From JAGTVG01 sp964389805 (GTDB taxonomy: Bacteria; Bacteroidota; Bacteroidia; Cytophagales; Cyclobacteriaceae): a stretch of DNA of 5,106 nt. A program made the translations under genes and the position numbers. Location: assembly GCA_964389805.1 (NCBI GenBank), contig CAYMFU010000111.1, positions 1-5,106 on the forward strand, written 5' to 3'. Positions 1 through 5,106 of the stretch are shown here, in pieces. Position 1 is the first letter of the stretch. The number at the start of each line of letters is the position of its first letter. The notes below the pieces were generated by a model. That model was given only the letters and a program-made list of their open reading frames with translations. It made no database searches and had not been told where the DNA came from.

Positions 1-184
1 AAATGAAGTATTCACTTTAGCGGTTCCATATTTTGAAAAAGCTCATGAGGTGAATCCTGAAGATATTAGCACATTACAAACCTTGCAGACTTTATATGCT
101 TTGATGAAGGAATATGAAAAAGTAAATGAAGTTAAAGCAAAGTTAGATGCTTTAGGAGCAACTTCAGAAATAGAGCAGCAATAA
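1..184 (+). CDS. C-terminal end of a tetratricopeptide repeat (TPR) protein, 5' partial
   Basis: An open frame enters from the left edge (first full codon at base 2) and ends with TAA at 182-184, giving the last 60 residues. The visible protein contains a TPR-like stretch, AVPYFEKAHEVNPED, followed by a second helical pair, TLQTLYALMKEYEKVNEVKA, and a short polar tail ending EIEQQ. The pattern of small and aromatic residues, with a Pro after the second helix, fits TPR helices, which form protein-protein interaction scaffolds. C-terminal ends of this kind are common in exported TPR proteins of Bacteroidota; that comparison is from memory. The signal peptide and most repeats lie outside the window, so location and partner cannot be stated. 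The gene converges on the minus-strand operon and is followed 62 bases later by a hairpin terminator. It is probably functionally separate from that operon. Confidence 0.85.
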   Translation, partial: NEVFTLAVPYFEKAHEVNPEDISTLQTLQTLYALMKEYEKVNEVKAKLDALGATSEIEQQ

Positions 185-246
185 GAATAAATAAAACAGG
201 GGAGTAAATGAGTAAAGGAACCTCCCTTCGAATAGAAAATTAATTT

Positions 247-278
247 ATAAAAAAGGCTGCTCAGGCAGCCTTTTTTAT
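247..278. terminator. Bidirectional intrinsic terminator between convergent genes
   Basis: A perfect inverted repeat has a GC-rich core, GGCTGC at 255-260 and GCAGCC at 265-270, around a TCAG loop. The stem extends outward through six A (249-254) pairing with six T (271-276) and two further A-T pairs, making 14 base pairs in all. Read on the plus strand the core is followed by TTTTTTATTT, ending the TPR gene. Read on the minus strand it is followed by TTTTTTATAAATT, ending the histidine kinase operon, whose stop codon is about 95 bases upstream. The symmetry and convergent setting support shared use by both transcripts. Confidence 0.9.
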
Positions 279-373
279 TTCAAAATCTCCCGTATCTATT
301 CCCTTTACCTTCCAAAGTTTCCGTCCCCACCTGGGAAGTAAAAAATTGAAGAGATTTAAATACTATTCAATTT

Positions 374-2455
374 CTATAAACTCTGATTTTTTAATGGTAG
401 TTGTGGAATTTGTAGTTCTGGGAATAAGATACTAAACTCCGTATACTCGTCCACTTTCGTTTTCAAATGTATAGTTCCGTTTAAAGATTCAACTGCTTTT
501 TTGGTAATGTATAAACTCAATCCATTCCCCTTTGATAATTCATTACCGACAAAAAACATGTCCCATATTTTATCCTGAACATCAGGATGGATACCGCAAC
601 CATTATCTATTACAGAAAGGTGAAGCCCTCCTTTTTCATATTGACTAACATTCACGTCAACCTTCGGGCGACTTTTTTTATTAAACTGGCTAAAGAAAAT
701 GGCATTTTCACATAGATTCTGGAAAATATTTTGCAGTACCGATGGGAAGGATTTAAACTGAGTATCCTTTTGAATGGAAAAACTAAATAAAATGTTATTT
801 GCTATTATTTGATTAGAGAATTTTGATTGTATATATTCTCCAATATGTTTAAAGTTAATGTCTCCAAAGTTGCTAGGTTGATTGATATAACTCATCATGG
901 TCAGTTTATCAAGCATTTTTTCCATCTCCCGGGAATTCTTTATTACCTTATCAAAGAGATCAATTCCATCACTGCTTAAGGTCATTTCAGCGATATTTGC
1001 CAATCCCCTCAAAGTTGATAATGGCCGTTTTAAATTGTGAGAAGACCGGTACAGGAATGTATCCAATTCTTTGTTGATAAGTTCAAGCGAATTTGTTTTT
1101 TCAGCTACGAGATCTTCCAGATTGTTATTAATGGCTTCAATTTCGAAGTTGGCCTTTAACAACTGGTTTTTTTGTTTCATAAATAGCCTTGCAAAGTATA
1201 TTACAATGACCAGAAATACAGATAATCCGGCAAGGCCCAGTATGGTATAAAGCAGTTGCTTCTTGAATTTTTGGCTCATTGCTTCGCTTAATCGTACTTG
1301 ATCCTCCAATTCGTAAACATCAGTAATTTGGGCCTGCAGGGCCTCTACCTGCTGTTTATAGTAATTATTATTTTTGTAAAACAGCTCTTCATTTCTTCTC
1401 AACATTTCCCTTAAATTAAGAAAGAGCTGAATAAGCTGTTTTCTTTCATCTGAACTGAGGTTAGTGCCACCATCTTCCAGTTTTACTTTTATCTGATCGG
1501 TGGCTTTTTCAAATTCTTCGCTAAACTGAATCAATGATTCCCTTTCACTTTGTATTTTGTCGATTAATATCAAAACATCCCGGTTAACTAAAGATGAATC
1601 GTTTATTAATTCCAATGTCGGTTTTGATACAATCGAATAACTGGCACTACCATACAATAGCTCATTAAATTTATCATCTAACATCTTTTTGTGAAGGGAA
1701 TCAAGTTCCTTATAATCCACCCTTTTGATGAGTGCATATAAAACCGTCATCGATGTAATAGAGTCCAGGTTTTCCAGTCCAATATCTAAAGATTCTTTCT
1801 TTATATCTTGAATTTCCGGTCTGTCTTCAATTTTCTTAGTGATAGTATAAGCACTTTCAGTTACACGGTCTGCTGTTTCGGATTCTTCCAGGTTCCTTAT
1901 TTCTTCAATAATCATCGTACCACCCTCATTGCTAATGTTTTTTCTTACAATACGGTAGCCTTCTATATGAAACAGATCAGGGTCTTCAATTTGAATAGAA
2001 ATCGGCAATAACAGAAAAATCATCCCTTTGAAATCAGAAACTAATGTTAATTGATTCATGGGTGGGATATTGATTTTAATTCCCGGGAGGGCATTGTAAT
2101 CTGCGTCAATGATTTTAATTTTCATCTCCCGGTAATTTTTATTCCTTATAATAATTTCGAGTGTTCCCTTGCTATAATTCCATGATTCAGCTTCAAGTTT
2201 ATTATTGGCAATTTCGATATTTTCAGGCGGCAATGAAGTTTCAGGTACCAAAACATAGGCCGTACCTTCCGAATCTGTTGTAAAAGGACCGGTATCATCA
2301 ATCGTAATCCCAATATTGTTCACAGGATTTAATTGAAGGTCATAAACTTTAACAAGTAGATTCACCTTTTCCTGACTATTTGCAGAATTAATCATGCATG
2401 TCGCAAGAGCTAGTGTCATAAGGTATATTACAGCATATTTATTTAGTAAGTGCAT
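374..2455 (-). CDS. Membrane sensor histidine kinase with tandem CRD-like N-terminal repeats
   Basis: This is a 693-residue two-component sensor kinase, expected to autophosphorylate on His and pass the phosphate to a response regulator. Residues 1-27 look like a signal peptide (possible cleavage after ANS, 25-27). Residues 30-190 contain two beta-rich repeats (about 30-71 and 111-150, each with later strands) resembling carboxypeptidase-regulatory-like folds: TDSEGTAYVLVP in the first matches SDFKGMIFLLLP in the second. Residues 195-400 are mostly helical, with a likely coiled coil at 295-400. A transmembrane helix spans about 401-426, followed by a coiled-coil linker. The dimerisation helix carries SSHNLKRPL with phosphoacceptor His473. 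The ATPase domain shows the N box (NLCENA, 580-585), G1 (DNGCGI, 617-622), F box (IWDMFF, 630-635) and G2 (GNGLSL, 643-648). Odd points are Asn in place of the usual Glu or Asp after the catalytic His, and Ser in place of the second Gly of G2. No receiver domain or regulator gene accompanies it. The ATG lies 16 bases after the preceding gene without a clear Shine-Dalgarno sequence; it is chosen because it gives a full signal peptide. The kinase call is firm; its stimulus is unknown. Confidence 0.93.
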   Translation of the reverse strand: MHLLNKYAVIYLMTLALATCMINSANSQEKVNLLVKVYDLQLNPVNNIGITIDDTGPFTTDSEGTAYVLVPETSLPPENIEIANNKLEAESWNYSKGTLEIIIRNKNYREMKIKIIDADYNALPGIKINIPPMNQLTLVSDFKGMIFLLLPISIQIEDPDLFHIEGYRIVRKNISNEGGTMIIEEIRNLEESETADRVTESAYTITKKIEDRPEIQDIKKESLDIGLENLDSITSMTVLYALIKRVDYKELDSLHKKMLDDKFNELLYGSASYSIVSKPTLELINDSSLVNRDVLILIDKIQSERESLIQFSEEFEKATDQIKVKLEDGGTNLSSDERKQLIQLFLNLREMLRRNEELFYKNNNYYKQQVEALQAQITDVYELEDQVRLSEAMSQKFKKQLLYTILGLAGLSVFLVIVIYFARLFMKQKNQLLKANFEIEAINNNLEDLVAEKTNSLELINKELDTFLYRSSHNLKRPLSTLRGLANIAEMTLSSDGIDLFDKVIKNSREMEKMLDKLTMMSYINQPSNFGDINFKHIGEYIQSKFSNQIIANNILFSFSIQKDTQFKSFPSVLQNIFQNLCENAIFFSQFNKKSRPKVDVNVSQYEKGGLHLSVIDNGCGIHPDVQDKIWDMFFVGNELSKGNGLSLYITKKAVESLNGTIHLKTKVDEYTEFSILFPELQIPQLPLKNQSL

Positions 2456-2471
2456 ATCTTGTATAAGGTAA

Positions 2472-4145
2472 TCACTGATCCTGGAACGATATTCCTTCCT
2501 CAGGTTTAGTTATATAATTATTTCCTTTTTCTTTGTCCGTCTTGAACAATTCTTTAACGATGACAATTTCATAATTTAAGAAATCTTCCGGATTTCGTGG
2601 TATCTCCATACTTACCACGGCCACGCCAAAACTCTTTTCTGTTACCCTGAGTTTAAATTGGCCCTCATAGGGTATTTCTATTGTAAAATCACCTTCAGCA
2701 TCAGAACTCGTTTCTTCCACAATAGCATCCTCGGAAAAGTCAATTAATTCAAGCTCTGCAAAAACCAACGGGTTTAATTGTGCAGTACTGTCTTTAAGGT
2801 TTGTGTTTCTATATCTTATACTCCCGCTAACTAGAAGGGGGTATGACGGTTTATTAATGTATATCTCGAAAATATTATCATTATTTATTTCCTGGTTTCT
2901 ATTTGATACCAGATATCCAAAGGATCCTGTTTTATCCAGAACCAACCCAAAGTCATCATAATTTGTATTGGCTGGGTAACCCATATTATGTATATCAATT
3001 CCCTTTTCAGTATCATTTGCAATGAAAATATCAAAACCACCAAGCCCGGGATGCCCATCTGAAGAAAAATAGAGTTTATTATTTTGGATGACGGGATAAT
3101 TTTCATTTTGCGACGTATTTATTTCTGCACCCATATTAACAGGCTCAGACCATTGACCATTGATGTAATCGGATATGTAAATATCCATCCCCCCGAATCC
3201 CCCGGGCATATCTGAGGAGAAATATAATTTATTGCCATTTTCGGTTAAAGCCGGATGATTTACAGAATAATCAAGGCTATTATAAGGGAAGGCGGCTAAT
3301 TCCTTCCAGTGTTTGCCTTCTTTTCTGGCAAAGAAAATTTGAGAATTACTTTCCCCGGAATTATCTGGATCAAAACTTGTCCGCACATATACCATGGAAT
3401 CTCCTCCCGGGAAAAAACTGATAGACCCTTTGTGATATTTTGCATGAATACTAGTACCGAAAGGTTTGGGATCTTCGTATTCTCTAGTTACCTCTCCCTG
3501 AATAGAATCTTTTGTAATGTTTGAAGAATGCCAACGGTAAAAAGGTTTGTTTTTAGTCGCATCTATGCGTTGTATGGCATTTACTTCCTCACGATTGGAA
3601 ATAAAAACCAGTGAATGTTTATAAATAGCCGGGCATAGTTCATCATGCTGGGTATTTATTGAAATGGGATGAATGGTATAATGAATGGAATCTTCATATA
3701 AATATTCAATATTCTGCAATTGCCAGATTCTTTTTAATATTTCACGGTCATTAGGCTTTAGGTCCAGGTACTTTTGAAACCACTTTACTGCATTGTCATA
3801 ATCCCCTGTTGCCTGCAAAGCACTTGCATACCGTATAATTTCGTTTTGATTGAATATGCCGTCTTTTTGTTCATAGAGGTTGTATTCTGACACGGCCGAA
3901 GTCATTTCCCGGTTCATATACAGGGCATTGGCAAGCTTCAAATAAATCGTGGAATTCCCTTTATTTTTATCTATTAGCCGTTCATAAAGACGTATAGCAT
4001 CAGGGTAAGCTTGAGACCGATAATAGGCATCTGCCTTTTCCATGTCACTTTTAAAACCTGTAAATATAGATTCCTGAGCAAACAAAGCAGGGCTGCCTGG
4101 TAAGAAATGAAAGATTATAAATAAATATATAAATATCTTTTTCAT
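2472..4145 (-). CDS. PorE-like periplasmic TPR-PD40-CRD protein lacking the OmpA domain
   Basis: This 557-residue exported protein starts with a clear signal peptide (MKKIFIYLFI..., likely cleavage after ALFA at residue 23); there is no lipobox Cys. Residues 32-134 hold about three TPR units, for example GDYDNAVKWFQKYLDLKPND. Residues about 167-430 form a beta-propeller of PD40/WD40-like blades with repeated signatures: LVFISNRE (179-186), KLYFSSDMPGGFGGMDIYIS (306-325) and KLYFSSDGHPGLGGFDIFIA (357-376). Residues about 436-530 resemble a CRD beta-sandwich (TSSDAEGDFTIEIPYEGQFKLRV region). This order matches Porphyromonas PorE and related proteins encoded next to PorP/SprF, which then carry a C-terminal OmpA-like peptidoglycan-binding domain. 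Here only a polar tail of about 27 residues follows. There is no room for a frameshifted remnant, because the kinase gene begins 16 bases after the stop. The gene starts 9 bases after the PorP/SprF-like stop. The likely role is as a periplasmic partner of that outer-membrane protein in type IX secretion, gliding or surface adhesion; this is inferred from family and context. Confidence 0.88.
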   Translation of the reverse strand: MKKIFIYLFIIFHFLPGSPALFAQESIFTGFKSDMEKADAYYRSQAYPDAIRLYERLIDKNKGNSTIYLKLANALYMNREMTSAVSEYNLYEQKDGIFNQNEIIRYASALQATGDYDNAVKWFQKYLDLKPNDREILKRIWQLQNIEYLYEDSIHYTIHPISINTQHDELCPAIYKHSLVFISNREEVNAIQRIDATKNKPFYRWHSSNITKDSIQGEVTREYEDPKPFGTSIHAKYHKGSISFFPGGDSMVYVRTSFDPDNSGESNSQIFFARKEGKHWKELAAFPYNSLDYSVNHPALTENGNKLYFSSDMPGGFGGMDIYISDYINGQWSEPVNMGAEINTSQNENYPVIQNNKLYFSSDGHPGLGGFDIFIANDTEKGIDIHNMGYPANTNYDDFGLVLDKTGSFGYLVSNRNQEINNDNIFEIYINKPSYPLLVSGSIRYRNTNLKDSTAQLNPLVFAELELIDFSEDAIVEETSSDAEGDFTIEIPYEGQFKLRVTEKSFGVAVVSMEIPRNPEDFLNYEIVIVKELFKTDKEKGNNYITKPEEGISFQDQ

Positions 4146-4154
4146 TAATGGGGT

Positions 4155-5106
4155 CTATCGAGGACTTTTTACTTTATAATCTTTATAATGAAATATATAA
4201 TTAATCATGATCTCATGTGTATTAAAATCCCTTCGCTGCATATTGCTCAAAGGTATATCATATGAATATCCAATTTTCATTTGAGGTAATACGTTAACTT
4301 GAACAATAGTGCTTATCGTTTCAAATGATCTGTAGGAAACACCAAACATTAACACCTCATTAATTAATGCATCCAGGTTTAAATCCACAGATAATGGCCA
4401 ATCTGGTTTTCTTTTAAGTAAAAACCCAGGATGTAATTGAACACGATGTGAAAGATCAATTTTATAGCGTGTAAAAAGAAACAGATACGGACTAAGGTTG
4501 GATTGGACGGTTGAATCACTATTGCTATTTTGCCCTTTTAAACCGGAAGAATACAAAATAGGTGATGAAAGGCCTACTTCCAGCCGGGGACTTCGATAGT
4601 ATATCCCCGTACCGAATTGAAATGCAGTTCCAGCCACTGTTTGAGATAAAATATTGGGATCATTTGGATTCTGGAGACTTCCTGTCAAAGATGCATAATC
4701 TGATTTCACATGATTGAAGCCTGCCTGTAACCCAAGGTTGATGTAACTATTGGCATTAATATTTATTCTATAACTGTAAATACCAGTGAAGCTTAAACTG
4801 CTGTGAATGTTGATTTCATCCAGAAGAAGAATTGCGCCGAGTCCGGTATGTGCATTTTTAAATAAAGTATGACCGGAAAGGGTAGCGGTTTTCGGTGCAC
4901 CGGGCACTCCCGACCATTGGTTCCGATGGACCGCAGTAAGGCTTAATGCATTATCAGCTCCTGCATAGGCGGGATTTAATACCAATTGATTGGAAAAATA
5001 TTGGCTGAATTGTAGGGCTTGCTGGGCCATGGAAGGAGCATCAGGAAGCCATATAATCACCAATAAGATCCAATAGATTTTACTTTTAAGGGTAGATAAG
5101 ATATGG
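4155..5106 (-). CDS. Type IX secretion PorP/SprF-family outer-membrane protein, 5' partial
   Basis: Stop TAG is at 4155-4157 and the frame stays open to the right edge, giving at least 316 residues. The family hallmark is at the mature N-terminus: QFSQYFSNQLVLNPAYAGA, followed by HRNQWSGVPGAPKT. Amphipathic beta-strands of an outer-membrane barrel follow, including GLGAILLLDE, YINLGLQAGFNH and FQFGTGIYYR. The C-terminal part, LNLDALINEVLMFGVSYRS and MKIGYSYDIPLS, ending HEIMINYIFHY, is also typical. A TTG at 5061-5063 could be called as the start, but that would cut the signal peptide. Upstream in frame the sequence reads STLKSKIYWILLVIIWLPDA, with Lys residues before a hydrophobic core and probable cleavage after SMA before QQALQF. 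No ATG lies between TTG and the edge, so the true start is outside the window. PorP/SprF proteins act with PorE-like proteins in type IX secretion, or as partners that hold secreted adhesins such as SprB at the surface. Genomes often encode several paralogues, so this need not be the core PorP. Confidence 0.92.
   Translation of the reverse strand, partial: HILSTLKSKIYWILLVIIWLPDAPSMAQQALQFSQYFSNQLVLNPAYAGADNALSLTAVHRNQWSGVPGAPKTATLSGHTLFKNAHTGLGAILLLDEINIHSSLSFTGIYSYRININANSYINLGLQAGFNHVKSDYASLTGSLQNPNDPNILSQTVAGTAFQFGTGIYYRSPRLEVGLSSPILYSSGLKGQNSNSDSTVQSNLSPYLFLFTRYKIDLSHRVQLHPGFLLKRKPDWPLSVDLNLDALINEVLMFGVSYRSFETISTIVQVNVLPQMKIGYSYDIPLSNMQRRDFNTHEIMINYIFHYKDYKVKSPR

Noticed and set aside
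208..243. Small plus-strand ORF of 11 codons (MSKGTSLRIEN) with GGGGAG a few bases upstream, between the TPR gene and the terminator.
   Set aside because: It is very short and lacks comparative support, and Bacteroidota rarely depend on such Shine-Dalgarno sequences. Chance is the simpler explanation, though conservation across relatives would revive it.
309..338. Weak inverted repeat (CTTCC and GGAAG) downstream of the kinase stop as a possible extra terminator.
   Set aside because: The stem is only 5 pairs around a 20-base loop and no T run follows on either strand; the hairpin at 247-278 is far stronger.
1808..2011. Plus-strand 67-codon open frame inside the kinase gene.
   Set aside because: It lies opposite a well-supported coding region, has no recognisable domain, and its composition looks like an antisense shadow.
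2395..2400. Possible lipoprotein signal (LATC) in the kinase N-terminus.
   Set aside because: Thr at the position before Cys does not fit the usual Gly, Ala or Ser of a lipobox, and a signal peptidase I site near residue 27 is more plausible.
2885..3106. Minus-strand 73-codon open frame overlapping the PorE-like gene in another frame.
   Set aside because: It overlaps the PD40 repeats in the correct frame, and its own translation shows no family features.
3309..3524. Plus-strand 71-codon open frame opposite the PorE-like gene.
   Set aside because: It is antisense to a strongly supported gene, with no domain or start signal.

Overview
This AT-rich window looks like chromosomal DNA from a Bacteroidota bacterium, perhaps of the Cytophagales or a related gliding lineage (the order is inferred). 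The evidence is a PorP/SprF-family outer-membrane protein, a PorE-like lipid-free TPR/PD40 protein beside it, a C-terminal TPR fragment of a type common in Bacteroidota, and start codons without clear Shine-Dalgarno sequences.

Layout: bases 1-184 hold the last 60 codons of a plus-strand TPR protein. Bases 185-373 are a convergent intergenic region with a strong hairpin at 247-278 flanked by A and T runs, which can terminate transcription from both sides. The rest is one tightly packed minus-strand operon, read from right to left: a PorP/SprF-like protein (4155 to the right edge, 5' end cut off by the window), a 557-residue TPR-PD40-CRD protein (2472-4145) and a 693-residue membrane sensor histidine kinase (374-2455). 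The gaps between these genes are only 9 and 16 bases.

How the genes may work together: PorP/SprF proteins sit in the outer membrane and, with PorE-type periplasmic proteins, serve type IX secretion, gliding or the surface attachment of secreted adhesins. Here the PorE-like protein has the TPR, beta-propeller and carboxypeptidase-regulatory-like (CRD) parts but no C-terminal OmpA peptidoglycan-binding domain. The next gene encodes a kinase whose exported part begins with two CRD-like beta repeats followed by a long helical region. The inferred model is an envelope-sensing relay: the outer-membrane PorP/SprF protein contacts the PorE-like protein, which contacts the kinase in the inner membrane. 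No response regulator is encoded in the window, so the kinase's partner must be elsewhere. This is the most interesting reading of the window, but it rests on gene order and domain content only.
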